Assembly (NCBI GenBank): GCA_002427525.1
Contig: DIRP01000012.1
Coordinates: 50,413-114,412, forward strand
Length of the DNA: 64,000 bases
DNA from: Bacteroidales bacterium UBA5433
GTDB lineage: Bacteria > Bacteroidota > Bacteroidia > Bacteroidales > UBA932
Direction of reading: 5' to 3'
A program made the translations under genes and the position numbers. Position 1 is the stretch's first letter. The number at the start of each line of letters is the position of its first letter. Positions 1-9,300 of the stretch are shown here, piece by piece. The notes beneath the pieces are model-generated. The model was not told where the DNA came from and made no database searches. It saw only the letters and a list, made by a program, of their open reading frames with translations.

Positions 1-38
1 GGATTTTCCGTGCCGATACAGCCGGACGTGTTGCCATG

Positions 39-97
39 GTGAGCGGGTGAGCAAGTGAACGGGTGAGCAAGTGAGCAAGTGGGCAAGTGGGGGGGGG
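39..97. repeat. 8-bp tandem repeat ending in a G-run
   Basis: About seven imperfect copies of an 8-base unit close to GTGAGCAA lie head to tail from 39 to 94. The copies vary at positions 4 to 8, and the last decays into a run of nine G at 89-97. The array is non-coding in the reading I favour and lies between whatever precedes the window and tRNA-Asp. It looks like a small variable-number repeat; I see no function. Confidence 0.75.
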
Positions 98-186
98 CTG
101 CAAGATAGGAATGATGTTTTAATGACAAAAACAGAGAATGAAAAAAGCCAATCGTCTATTTATCAACTGATTGGCTTCTTGTGGAG

Positions 187-261
187 CGGTCCGGACGGGA
201 CTCGAACCCGCGACCCCGTGCGTGACAGGCACGTATTCTAACCAAACTGAACTACCGGACC
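187..261 (-). tRNA. tRNA-Asp (anticodon GTC)
   Basis: Read on the minus strand, this 75-base segment folds as a tRNA. The acceptor stem pairs GGTCCGG (261-255) with CCGGACC (194-188), followed by discriminator G. The D-arm has GGTTAG, the anticodon loop is CTGTCAC, and the T-loop is TTCGAGT. Anticodon GTC reads Asp codons. The 3' CCA is not encoded, so it must be added by nucleotidyltransferase. It lies immediately downstream of rsmD (the two abut at 261/262) and could be part of the same transcript. Confidence 0.95.
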
Positions 262-831
262 TTATTTGGTTGGGAGTGCAAATGTAGGTAATGTTTTTGA
301 AAGTGCAAAAAAACTAAAATGCACGTGTCCGTATTTCCTGGTTTTCTGAAAACCCGGAGTATTGGTGAATGAAAACTGCCCCGGATGTTCCAGTACAATC
401 AACCCTTCTTCAAGAATGCCTGCCTGCATAATTTTTTCCGGCAGGAGCTCCAGACCGGGCAGGTCGTACGGGGGATCGGCAAATACGACGTGGAACCGGG
501 AGGTGCATATGTTAAGAAAATCAAAGACGTTGTTTCTGACAACACGTACGCGGCCTGCGACAGCAAGTGTTTCGGCTGTTTTGCTGATATAACGGGCATG
601 GGCCGGGTCCATTTCCACGCATACAACGGATGGGCATCCTCGGGAAGCAAATTCAAACGCAATGTTTCCGCTACCGGAAAATAAATCCAGGACCCGGACG
701 GAAGATAAATCCAGATTGTTCTCCAACATGTTGAAAAGCCCTTCTTTGGCATAATCTGTGGTGGGGTGTGCTGTAAAGGATTTAGGAGGTGTAAGTATAC
801 GTCCTTTTAATGTTCCGCTGATAATACGCAT
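262..831 (-). CDS. rsmD: 16S rRNA (guanine966-N2)-methyltransferase RsmD
   Basis: The 189-residue protein matches the RsmD family over its full length. The N-terminus has the MRIISGTLKGR signature, with the conserved region around residues 24-37 (TTDYAKEGLFNML). The SAM-binding motif I, DLFSGSGN, is at residues 49-56 and the N-methylating DPPY motif at 119-122. The family uses S-adenosylmethionine to methylate N2 of G966 in 16S rRNA during 30S assembly. It is the last protein gene of a minus-strand group (1723, 915, 262) and abuts tRNA-Asp. The last residues, after about 180, are not conserved-looking. RsmD next to a DUF3822 gene is a familiar Bacteroidota arrangement. Confidence 0.93.
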   Translation of the reverse strand: MRIISGTLKGRILTPPKSFTAHPTTDYAKEGLFNMLENNLDLSSVRVLDLFSGSGNIAFEFASRGCPSVVCVEMDPAHARYISKTAETLAVAGRVRVVRNNVFDFLNICTSRFHVVFADPPYDLPGLELLPEKIMQAGILEEGLIVLEHPGQFSFTNTPGFQKTRKYGHVHFSFFALSKTLPTFALPTK

Positions 832-914
832 GGTATTTCAAAGCTACAAAGAATAATTGAGTATGAAAATTAGCTGAAACTGAATGGAAGAAGTTTACGG
901 AAGGAGCCGATTAT

Positions 915-1718
915 TTAGGTGCTTACCGGGAAAAAGTGCGGGCCGTAAAGCAGGTTCATAGATTCTGTGGGGAGGGGGTTGGCGGGGTTTGTTGCTATGG
1001 TTACTGACGGGAAGAAGGTACACAGTTGCTTCATGTGTGCCTGTGTAAAGGATCCGGTGATGTACAGGCTCAGGCTTTTGGGGTTCAGTTGCCATTGTTT
1101 GAGGGCAAAAAACAAGAAATACAGCGCTGTTCTAAATCGGTCAACGGCATAAGAGTTACACAAGAGCAGACGTTCTCCCTGCATGAGAATGAGGTCTGCA
1201 TGGGTGGGTGTGTAACACATCAGGGCCCTTGAGTATTCCTTTTGTTCCATAATGTAGCGTAACAGGGGAATGATACCGGCATAAAATTTGGCTTTGTGCT
1301 GGTGTTTAGCCACCATGGCATTGACGGGAGCCGGAAGTGCATAAATGCATGTAGATTCCAGAGGATTGATGGTGGTGTAATTGATTTCATCCAGGTAAGC
1401 TACATCAAACAGCTGTTCAAGAATTTCAATGGCTCGTTCCGGTTTAAAAAGAGAAGAAGGAATAAGGGTATGCCTGTGGGTATCAAGTACCACATGGCAG
1501 TTAGAAAAGCGTTTTTGCAACAATTCTTCCTGCTTAATAACGTTTCCTACTTCTTTTGCCCATTCGTTGTAATCGTTTCCCGGAAATGCATACGAATGGC
1601 TTTTACATAAAAGGCAGTCGTCATTCTGTGTGTCTTCTACAACAAAAGAAAGTCCATTCACACCAATATGAATGGACAGTCTGTGGTGTGCCTGCGGTAT
1701 TTTGATGTGCGCAGACAT
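915..1718 (-). CDS. DUF3822 family protein
   Basis: The protein has 267 residues when started at the ATG at 1718. An in-frame start at 1760 would overlap the upstream gene by 38 bases, whereas 1718 leaves a 4-base gap and begins MSAHIKIPQAHHRLSIH, so I chose 1718. The sequence resembles the Bacteroidota DUF3822 family, which looks like an actin/hexokinase-fold (ASKHA-like) protein. The family's usual neighbour, rsmD, lies just downstream. No catalytic motif can be named and the function is unknown. It probably shares a transcript with the genes on either side. Confidence 0.8.
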   Translation of the reverse strand: MSAHIKIPQAHHRLSIHIGVNGLSFVVEDTQNDDCLLCKSHSYAFPGNDYNEWAKEVGNVIKQEELLQKRFSNCHVVLDTHRHTLIPSSLFKPERAIEILEQLFDVAYLDEINYTTINPLESTCIYALPAPVNAMVAKHQHKAKFYAGIIPLLRYIMEQKEYSRALMCYTPTHADLILMQGERLLLCNSYAVDRFRTALYFLFFALKQWQLNPKSLSLYITGSFTQAHMKQLCTFFPSVTIATNPANPLPTESMNLLYGPHFFPVST

Positions 1719-1722
1719 GTTT

Positions 1723-2325
1723 TTATTCCCAGTTCCCCGCGTTATTGTTGGGTTGGTCAATACTACCTACTTTTATGCCCGGATAGCGGTTGGTGATGTT
1801 ACGTTCTTCGTTCAGGTTAACTATCAATTGACGGTTAAGACCTTTTAAAAGTACATCAAAAGGAGAACATGCTTCAAAAAGCGGAACGTCCACTCCGGAT
1901 ACTTTTTTCACTACAGCCCGCATTTCAAATTCTTCGCCTACCAGGGGTACCCAGCGGAGGGAGTCAATGTTAAATCCGGGATACTTGAGCAACGTGTCTT
2001 TGACAGCCATTTCCATACTGTCACGGAATACGCGGCCCTGAGCTACGGCTACCGAGTCGTCAAAGGAACCAATTTGCCGGACGATGGTAATATAACCGTT
2101 GTTGTAAAAATTTTCCAGGGTGTCAAAATTCTCGGCATATTTTCCGAACTCTGTCTTATAAGAGGTTTGCAGGGTACGGATGTCTTTTAGTCTTTCAATA
2201 GCCAGCAGTTGACGGAAGTTACGATCTTTTTCAAAATTTAGGGGAGCAGTCAGGCTTTTGACTATAAAAAAGCCCAGGATAATAATAATCACAGGCAGGA
2301 TTACAATGGTAAAAATCTTTTTCAT
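1723..2325 (-). CDS. Membrane-anchored hypothetical protein
   Basis: The 200-residue protein begins MKKIFTIVILPVIIIILGFF, one hydrophobic segment (residues 4-24) with no signal peptidase II cysteine, so it is probably anchored by its N-terminus with the rest periplasmic. A helical stretch follows (about residues 38-60, ERLKDIRTLQTSYKTEFG), then a mixed region and a polar C-terminus. I do not recognise a domain. It is the first gene of the minus-strand group ending at tRNA-Asp and has a candidate -7 box at 2361-2368. Small proteins like this beside DUF3822/rsmD occur in Bacteroidota, but no role can be assigned. Confidence 0.75.
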   Translation of the reverse strand: MKKIFTIVILPVIIIILGFFIVKSLTAPLNFEKDRNFRQLLAIERLKDIRTLQTSYKTEFGKYAENFDTLENFYNNGYITIVRQIGSFDDSVAVAQGRVFRDSMEMAVKDTLLKYPGFNIDSLRWVPLVGEEFEMRAVVKKVSGVDVPLFEACSPFDVLLKGLNRQLIVNLNEERNITNRYPGIKVGSIDQPNNNAGNWE

Positions 2326-2360
2326 TATTGAATAATTAGTATTATCACGCAGATGTCCTG

Positions 2361-2368
2361 CAAAATTA
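2361..2368 (-). promoter_or_regulatory. Candidate -7 box for the 1723-2325 gene
   Basis: The plus strand reads CAAAATTA, i.e. TAATTTTG on the minus strand, matching the Bacteroidota -7 consensus TAnnTTTG. It would give a leader of about 30 bases. No clear -33 TTTG is seen at the usual spacing. Confidence 0.4.
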
Positions 2369-2399
2369 GGAAAAAAAATAACCCTTGCAATAAATCAAT

Positions 2400-2407
2400 T
2401 ATATTTG
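2400..2407 (+). promoter_or_regulatory. Candidate -7 box for the DHH phosphoesterase gene
   Basis: TATATTTG matches the TAnnTTTG consensus 16 bases before the ATG at 2424. It forms a divergent pair with the minus-strand box at 2361-2368. Confidence 0.45.
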
Positions 2408-2423
2408 CATCAATATCTTTTTT

Positions 2424-3455
2424 ATGAAAGGCCTTTTTTCAAAGAATCTGATAGCAAGATGGGATGGAGCGTTGTCGCGTTCTAAGCGAATTTTTATTGC
2501 TACCCACGTGAATCCCGACGGAGATGCCATAGGGGCGATGGTCGGTCTGGGGGTATTTTTGAAAGAGCAGGGATACCATGTAACTATGGCATGCCCAACA
2601 CCTTATCCGGAATTTTTGGATTTTCTGGACAAGGATAAAGAAATACTAATTTATGTATTGCAACAAAAAGCAGTAAGTAAGGCAATTGAACAAGCCGATT
2701 TGATAATTGCTGTCGATGTAAGTAGTTTTTCGCGAATGGAGATGATGGGTCCGGTAATAAAAAATTCATCATTGTATAAAATTTTGATGGATCACCATAT
2801 TGATCCCGTCAAGAATGAATTTGATCTGGTCTTTTCCACTACCCGTATCAGTTCTTCCTGCGAACTGATTTACCGCGTACTTAAAGCCTGGAAACCGAAT
2901 GCAACAATCAGTGCGGCTCAGGCTACTGCTTTGTTGACCGGTATCATAACAGATACGAACCAATTTGCCAACAGTGTTTTTCCGGATACATTCCTGGTGG
3001 CTTCTGCCTTGAAGGCTTGTGGGGCAGATACAGAGGAAATATTTAACAAGGTATACCGTAATTTTTCTGTCAATCGAATGCGGTTGATGGGATATGCTTT
3101 GCAACATATTAAATTGTTGCCCGAGTATAACACGGGCTATATTGTGCTTACCAAAGACATCCTGGATGCTTACGGATACAGGATTGGGGACGCAGAAGGG
3201 TTTGTGAATTTTCCGCTGGCCATCCGGGGAATAACTGTCTCGGCTTTTTTCCTTCAAAGACACGACCATATTAAGGTTTCGCTCAGGTCTATGGGAGACA
3301 TTGCCGTTAATGGAATTGCCAAAGAATTTTTTAACGGAGGAGGTCATTACAATGCTTCTGCGGGGAAGATGGAAAATGTGCCGGAAAGAATTGAGGAGCG
3401 TCTAAAAGAAGCACTGGGCACAATAATTGCATTAAAGGAAAACAAGAAAAATTAA
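2424..3455 (+). CDS. DHH/DHHA1 phosphoesterase, NrnA-like
   Basis: The 343-residue protein has the DHH motifs in order: THVNPDGDA (27-35), DVSSFSR (98-104), DHH (123-125) and, in the DHHA1 domain, NGGGHYNASAG (304-314). These bind two metal ions for phosphodiester hydrolysis. Full-length NrnA-type proteins of this size degrade nano-oligonucleotides (pGpG-like) and often dephosphorylate pAp; the substrate here is inferred. It is the first gene of an operon with the two FKBP-like lipoproteins at 3469 and 4017 (13-base gap, then 4-base overlap). In gliding Flavobacteriia a DHH phosphoesterase likewise precedes gldI. Cytoplasmic; no signal peptide. Confidence 0.88.
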   Translation: MKGLFSKNLIARWDGALSRSKRIFIATHVNPDGDAIGAMVGLGVFLKEQGYHVTMACPTPYPEFLDFLDKDKEILIYVLQQKAVSKAIEQADLIIAVDVSSFSRMEMMGPVIKNSSLYKILMDHHIDPVKNEFDLVFSTTRISSSCELIYRVLKAWKPNATISAAQATALLTGIITDTNQFANSVFPDTFLVASALKACGADTEEIFNKVYRNFSVNRMRLMGYALQHIKLLPEYNTGYIVLTKDILDAYGYRIGDAEGFVNFPLAIRGITVSAFFLQRHDHIKVSLRSMGDIAVNGIAKEFFNGGGHYNASAGKMENVPERIEERLKEALGTIIALKENKKN

Positions 3456-3468
3456 AACAAAAACCGGA

Positions 3469-4020
3469 ATGAGGTTTTATGTCATTGTCTTTGCTGTAGT
3501 ATTCATTAGTCTTGGTTCCTGTACAAAAGAGGATAGGAAACTGCTGATTATTCAGCAAGAAGCTGCAATAGACCAATACGTACAAAACCTTTCCTGTGAT
3601 ACAGTGTTGTACCAAAACGGAGTAGTAAGGGCTATACTGGAACGGGGGAAGTCCTCCTATGCGGCAGATACTGTTGCAGAAGGAGATACGGTACGTTTCT
3701 ATTATGCCGGATATATTTTCTCAAATGGGAAAGGAACGTTATTTCATACCAACTCAGACAGTGTGGCTACTGCCAACAACAGAACGCTTCCGGAAGATCA
3801 GGCCCTGTTATGCTCAGGCGCCATAGGGGGCGGGGAATTGCTGAAAGGGCTGGATTACGGATTCCGGGGCATGGCTCCCGGGGAGCATGCCTACCTGGTT
3901 TTTAACACAGACTTTGGTTTTGGCAATACAAAAGTAGGTCAGGTGCCTGCCATGTCGCCTTTGTTGTTTGAAGTTTGGTTTGTACAGGTTGTTAAAAAAC
4001 AAATATCTTTGTCCCAATGA
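3469..4020 (+). CDS. FKBP-type peptidyl-prolyl isomerase-like lipoprotein, GldI-like
   Basis: The 183-residue protein has a type II signal peptide with lipobox LGSC (Cys18), so it should be a lipoprotein. A helical linker (residues 20-45) leads into an FKBP fold (about 65-175). Recognisable blocks are EGDTVRFYYAGYIF, a GGELLKGLDYGFRGM segment matching the FKBP VIxGWxxGLxGM region, and GFGNTKVGQVPAMSPLLFEV near the end. Several classical active-site aromatics are replaced, so isomerase activity is uncertain. Position after a DHH phosphoesterase and overall size resemble GldI of gliding Bacteroidota, but no other gliding genes are in the window. It overlaps the next gene by 4 bases (ATGA). Confidence 0.8.
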   Translation: MRFYVIVFAVVFISLGSCTKEDRKLLIIQQEAAIDQYVQNLSCDTVLYQNGVVRAILERGKSSYAADTVAEGDTVRFYYAGYIFSNGKGTLFHTNSDSVATANNRTLPEDQALLCSGAIGGGELLKGLDYGFRGMAPGEHAYLVFNTDFGFGNTKVGQVPAMSPLLFEVWFVQVVKKQISLSQ

Positions 4021-5039
4021 AAAGACGCATCTTTTATCTGATGGCTTTGACGGTATTGCTGCCGGCTGCTATTTCTTCTTGTGCACGTACGCCGGAAGAG
4101 AATGTGAAGGAACTACATGAAAAGGTTTTAGCCGCTCATGTAAAGATTGTACACCTGGACACGTTGCAGAAAACAGAATCGGGGTTGTATTATACCATCT
4201 TACAACAGGGATTGGGTAAGAAAAACACAGACTCTGCTATGGTTTTTATACGGGAGACCATAAGAGACCTGCAGTACGACATAAATGCCAGTACAGACGA
4301 AGCAGTGGCGCGGCAGCTGGGAGCATTCAGTTATGCGAATGCGTACATTCCGCTGCAATGGCCTATGGGAGCGTATTCAATTTTAAGGGGATTGGAAGAA
4401 ATGCTGCTTGTTATGCGGGAAGGAGAAATTAGAAGGATTTGGCTCCCTTACTGGTTGTCAAACTATACAGAGGGGGGGAGTACTGAAAATTCAAGTACTT
4501 TGGTATACGATTTGGAGTTGGTAAAGGTGGTTGATGATATGGACCGTTACCAGATAGATACACTGGAAGCTTTTCGGGACAGGCATTACCCCGGGGTTGA
4601 TTCGTTGGCCAGAGGGTTTTACAAAGTAACACTTGTTCCGGGAACAGGAGATTCTCTTAAGCGTGGTACGTCGGTAGGGGCTTATTATATTGGTAAATTT
4701 TTAAACGGACATGTTTTTGACACCAACGTGGCAGACTCGGCTCTTAAATACAGAATTTATTCGGATGAGAAAAATTATACCCTTTTTGATGTACTGATTC
4801 CGGCGGCGGATGATGATGATGATAAGAAAAGTGACGATGAAGAGTCTGCCATAGCAGGTTTTGTTAAATGCATGCAGGAGATGAGGTACGGAGAACAGGC
4901 CATTTGTTTCTTTCACTCAGATTACGGATACAAAGAATCAGGAAGTTCAGCATCTTCACAGGTAAGCTCGTACCTGGGGGGTGGAATTCCTGCGTATATG
5001 CCGCTTTGTTTCTGGATTTCAGTACCACCAAAGGATTAA
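4017..5039 (+). CDS. Lipoprotein with two FKBP-like domains
   Basis: The 340-residue protein has a signal peptide with lipobox ISSC (Cys22). Two FKBP-like segments can be traced. The first, about residues 45-175, contains PMGAYSILRGLEEMLLVMREGEIRRIWLP in pieces. The second, about 195-338, contains SVGAYYIGKFLNGHVFD and GFVKCMQEMRYGEQAICFF. The second domain carries an acidic insert (five Asp followed by KKSDDEE, near residues 266-277) encoded by a GAT/GAC run at about 4808. Active-site aromatics are poorly conserved in both domains. Start overlaps the previous stop. It probably acts in the periplasm or on the membrane as a chaperone-like partner of the 3469 product (inference). Confidence 0.75.
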   Translation: MKRRIFYLMALTVLLPAAISSCARTPEENVKELHEKVLAAHVKIVHLDTLQKTESGLYYTILQQGLGKKNTDSAMVFIRETIRDLQYDINASTDEAVARQLGAFSYANAYIPLQWPMGAYSILRGLEEMLLVMREGEIRRIWLPYWLSNYTEGGSTENSSTLVYDLELVKVVDDMDRYQIDTLEAFRDRHYPGVDSLARGFYKVTLVPGTGDSLKRGTSVGAYYIGKFLNGHVFDTNVADSALKYRIYSDEKNYTLFDVLIPAADDDDDKKSDDEESAIAGFVKCMQEMRYGEQAICFFHSDYGYKESGSSASSQVSSYLGGGIPAYMPLCFWISVPPKD

Positions 5040-5060
5040 ATAAGGTTTTTTAAAAAAAAA

Positions 5061-5099
5061 GATGCAGGTGCGTGCAACGTTTTTGTGCGCACCTGCATC
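5061..5099. terminator. Terminator hairpin between convergent genes
   Basis: GATGCAGGTGCG (5061-5072) pairs with CGCACCTGCATC (5088-5099), and the stem extends inward through G-T pairs. Nine A lie at 5052-5060, which is a T-tract after the hairpin when read on the minus strand. It therefore mainly serves the minus-strand gene at 5170-6240 and may also stop the plus-strand operon ending at 5039. Confidence 0.8.
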
Positions 5100-5169
5100 T
5101 ATTAAGTGGTTTTAGGTTTATAGGTTTCAACGGTAGAGGCAGGTCCGGTTCTCGGGCTGCCTCTTGTTT

Positions 5170-6240
5170 TTACCAGGAATAATCCTTTAAGCTTTTTAAT
5201 CCGTGAATATCCATATAATTATGGCTGGTAGTTCCTTTTAGCCATACTTTTTTATTCAGATTGTCGTTATCTATAAGATTTAAGGCGTTTCTGATTGCAG
5301 TTCCGCTTTTCAGTTCTATAGAATACGTATTTTCTTTTATTTGTTCGTCGGGGTTGTCTGCCAAGGCCAGATTGGAGGCAACGGAAGTCTCTCCGGGAGC
5401 AAAAACTCTGCTTGACAGGTAACATCCTACAATATACCCACAGACCCAAACATCTTTTGTATCTGCAGGCAGTTGGCGTGCCTGGGCAACGGTGCAGGCT
5501 GTTTCTTTTGTCAATCCCGGCGGCTCGTCAGAATGATTCCAAGCCATTTGTTCACGTATGCGGGTTGTGTCCACACCAATAGTAAAAGCAGGCTCAACCT
5601 TCACAGATACATCACCCGCCTGCTCTACTAAAAACGTGTACATGTAATTTGCATTGAGGGTCCTTTCTGCTCTGTCTGTCAGATCTGTATCTGAGTGCAA
5701 CGTAAGCTCCACATCTCCGGCCCGGAAATATCCCCACAGGTCTTCTGTGTTTTTATTAAACTCCAGTTCTTCTGTAAAGTCAGAAATGGCCATGTAACCG
5801 TTTGGATAGCTCTCTTTATACTGTGCTGAAAATAATACGCGGACCCCTGCGTTCTTTTGGGTACAGATCAGATGCACGTTACATGCCTCTCCCGAAATAA
5901 TTTTTGCTGTTTCTATGGCATGGAAATACGGCTTTCCAAAAGCCGGAGAGGAAAAAGGCTCGTTGAACACAATAACCGAATATTCACCTTCGTCTAACGA
6001 TACAGGCGTGTTTTTAACTTCACTTACCGTGTTGCGGTAAATGGTATCTCCCAAGCTGTTTTTGATCAAAAACACATAGGAGTCCACATCAAAACTTTTG
6101 GTTTGTACGCCATAGGGTGTTTCTACGTCAACACTTACCATTAGTTGCCCCTGGGGGTCTTTAACAATCACGAGGCCATTGCAGGCCCACATGGCAGCAA
6201 GTAGTATACATACTGCCCCTTTTACAATCTTTCTGCTCAT
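5170..6240 (-). CDS. Lipoprotein with DUF4493-like and DUF6359-like regions
   Basis: The 356-residue protein has an N-terminal signal sequence with a cysteine after AAMWA (Cys20), consistent with a lipoprotein. The first half (about 30-240) contains beta-rich blocks such as GQLMVSVDVETPYGVQ and LDEGEYSVIVF, resembling the DUF4493/fimbrillin-associated folds of Bacteroidales surface proteins. The C-terminus (about 250-356: TVAQARQLP, DVWVCGYIVGCYLSS, SNLALADNP, KKVWLKGTTSHNYMDIHGLKSL) matches the OB-fold-like DUF6359 module. It is a single-gene unit, divergent from the oxidoreductase at 6376, with its own terminator. Function unknown; probably surface-exposed or periplasmic. Confidence 0.7.
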   Translation of the reverse strand: MSRKIVKGAVCILLAAMWACNGLVIVKDPQGQLMVSVDVETPYGVQTKSFDVDSYVFLIKNSLGDTIYRNTVSEVKNTPVSLDEGEYSVIVFNEPFSSPAFGKPYFHAIETAKIISGEACNVHLICTQKNAGVRVLFSAQYKESYPNGYMAISDFTEELEFNKNTEDLWGYFRAGDVELTLHSDTDLTDRAERTLNANYMYTFLVEQAGDVSVKVEPAFTIGVDTTRIREQMAWNHSDEPPGLTKETACTVAQARQLPADTKDVWVCGYIVGCYLSSRVFAPGETSVASNLALADNPDEQIKENTYSIELKSGTAIRNALNLIDNDNLNKKVWLKGTTSHNYMDIHGLKSLKDYSW

Positions 6241-6339
6241 ACTTCTCCTTGTTTAAATAGTAATGAATAAACTGATGTGAAATAATTCATTTGTGAAAGT
6301 AAAAAGAAGACAAAGTGTATAAATCAATGAAAAAATTTA

Positions 6340-6347
6340 TAAGTTTG
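6340..6347 (+). promoter_or_regulatory. Candidate -7 box for the fused oxidoreductase
   Basis: TAAGTTTG matches TAnnTTTG and lies 28 bases before the ATG at 6376, in an AT-rich 135-base divergent intergenic region. No good -33 element is seen. Confidence 0.4.
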
Positions 6348-6375
6348 TGATTCGTTTTTTTCTAAAACACAGCTC

Positions 6376-9300
6376 ATGTCATCTATAAGAAAACATCCTA
6401 TTCTCCCCATTCCGGAAGAGGATAAAATTGCCTTTTCATTTGAAGGACAAACGGTTTACGGCCAAAGAGGTTTTACGATTGCAGCCGCTTTGCACCAGGC
6501 CGGATTGTTGGTACACAAACACAGTCTGGAACATAGAAACAGAAGCCTTTCTTGCGGGATTGGCAAGTGCGGTGCCTGTGAAATGCTGGTTGACGGCAAC
6601 GTGCGTCGGATTTGTATTACTAAAGTGGACGGAGTACAAGAAGTAAGACGCATTCCGGACGGTTTCCTGACAGAGGGAGGAACCATTCCGGGTTCTCGCT
6701 CCGTAAAAGTTTATAAAACGGTTGTAGCCATTATTGGAGCCGGTCCTGCCGGCCTGGCCGTCCGTGAAGAACTGAACAAAAAGGGGATTCCCAACCTTGT
6801 CATAGATAACAACGGCCGCATTGGCGGTCAGTTTAATATGCAGACCCACCAGTTTTTCTTTTTTGAAAAGGAAAAACGCTTTGGGGGCATGCGCGGTTTT
6901 GAAATTGCAGCCAGTCTGGCCGGGGAAAACCACGACGGTATATTGCTTAACAGTACCGTTTGGGATGTTTTTGATAACAAAAGACTGGCAATCAAAAATA
7001 TTGAAACCCAGGAAATCTTTTATGCCGATGCAGAATACCTGGTAATCGCAACCGGTGCCGTTCCCTTTATGCCGGCCTTCCGTAACGATGATGTGCCGGG
7101 GGTATATACGGCTGCTGTTTTCCAACGGATGATGAACAGTGAACTTACGTTGCTGGGGAAAAATATTCTTACGGTAGGCGCCGGAAACATAGGGTACCTG
7201 ACATCGTACCAGGCCATGCAGGCAGGGGCTCAGGTGAAAGCCATTATAGAGGCTATGCCCCATGAAGGCGGTTTTCCCGTTCAGGCCAACCGCGTACGGC
7301 GGCTGGGCATTCCCATTGTGACGTCCCATATCCTCCTGGAAGCCATACCCAATAAGGATAATACCGGTATTACGGGAGCTGTGGTTGCCCAATGTAAAGA
7401 TTTTAAGGTAATTCCGGGTACGGAAAAGATACTGGAAGGGATAGATACCATTAACATTTGCACCGGGTTGATTCCGGATGACCAGTTGTTGCGTAAAGGC
7501 AGGGAAGCTTATGGCCCGAGGTGCCATGGAGTGGGGGATTCCATTCGTATTGGTGAAGGTACTTCTGCAGTACTTCGTGGCAAACAATGTGCCTATGAGA
7601 TTATGCAGCAAATGAACATGAGGATTTCTTATGAAGAGTACCTGGCGGTATCTAAAGAGTACATTGATTCGCAGCAACACCCTGTCAGGATTCTGGAGAA
7701 TCCGCGAATTCCTTCACCGGAACGCATGAAGGCCAAACCGTTTGTACTGTTTGACTGCCTGTACGGATTTGCCTGCAATCCCTGTACGTTTGCCTGTCCG
7801 CACGGTGCCATAACAAAGGACTCTACCTCATCTGTTCCGGTAGTAGATTATGAAAAATGCATTGGGTGTATGCAATGTGTCAGCCAGTGTCCCGGGTTGG
7901 CCATTTTTGGCTTTGATCTGAAACGTAATACGCTTTTCCTTCCGGTTGAATACGAAGTGTCAGCAGGTGCAGAGGTGTACCTGATAGACAATCAAGGTAA
8001 AAAACGCGCAGAGGGCACGTTGGAGCGGCTTATGGTACGTCCCAACAAAACGAATGTAGCCCGTGTGAAAATTCATGAACCCGTTCCGGAAGACATCCTG
8101 GAATTGCGTGGATTTATTGTAAAGGAAGCGTATCCGGAACCTCTGAAGATGCATCCTGCCGGAGAAAGGGAAGGGAGTGAAATATATATGTGCCATTGCG
8201 AGGATGTTACCTTGGAAGATTTGCTGAAGCTCATAGGTGACCGCAGTTCCATTACGGCAGACGAGTTGAAGCATATTTCCCGGATGGGCATGGGTGCCTG
8301 CCGGGGGTCGCGTTGCCTGCCGCGCGCTGTGCAGACGTTAAGAAGTTACGGGATTCAGGTGCTCTCTGATTTGACTCCCAGAGGACCCATGGCCAATCTG
8401 GTGCAAATGGGAGAATTGTATCCTGCCGGGCAACCGCAAGAGGTGATTGTGCCCGTTGGTGTAAACAAGGAACATGATTACGAGCAGGCAGGTGCTTTTG
8501 TAGCAGGCGGAGGGATAGCAGGAAGTGCTTTGTACCGTTACCTGGCAGAAGAGGGATTTGCCCCCGTTTTGGCCAATTGCGACCGGGGCAGTTCCTGGAG
8601 AAACATTGCCGGAGGACGGCCTGCTTTCAGCCTTCCGGCTTTGGCAGATATCGCGGAGCACAACCTGGAAATTTTTAAAGAACTGGATAAAAAAGGCACC
8701 ATTGATTTCCACATATCCCGGTACGTAAATTTCATCCACGACTCCGAGACGTATAATTCTTTAGAGGCGGCTATGGCCTGGTCAGATGCCGTAATGGTAG
8801 AGGCAAAAGATTTTGCAAAAATGATTTCTCCGGCATTCAATACGCAGTTGAAGACATACAGCCATGCCCAGATTACCAACAATTGCTGGCAGGCAAGTCC
8901 GGGGAAAACCCTGGACATGATAAGGCATCTGGGGACAGAGGCCGGTGGCCGCGTACTGGAGCAGACACGTGTTATGGATGTGGATAAACAGGGAGATACG
9001 TATACCATACTTGTTCTTGATCACAAGAACACCTACCGGGTGTTTAAAACAAAATTGTTCATCAATGCGCTGGGACAGAACGGAGAAGAATTTGCAAGAA
9101 AATTAGGCTACTTCCCCGGCGTCTATCCGGTAAGGCATCAGGCGTTCATTACCAAGCGATTGCCCTTGCTCGGGAAAGACGGAAAGGCGCTGGACATGCT
9201 CATTGACCGCCGCAAATACAAAGGCTTTTCGGCCGTCTACGGACAGCAGCTGGCAGATACGGGACAGATCATCGGATGTGCCTCGCCCCTTGTGGATATG

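Noticed and set aside
3..51. C-terminal end of a plus-strand gene at the window edge
   Set aside because: One frame reads to a stop at 49-51, but another frame stops at 40-42 and the fragment is too short to recognise.
4808..4823. GAT repeat in the second FKBP lipoprotein as a phase-variable tract
   Set aside because: A short triplet run changes only the number of Asp residues and does not shift the frame.
6436..7680. A 414-codon open frame on the minus strand
   Set aside because: It is antisense to the fused oxidoreductase, whose motifs are intact; the minus-strand translation shows no domain.
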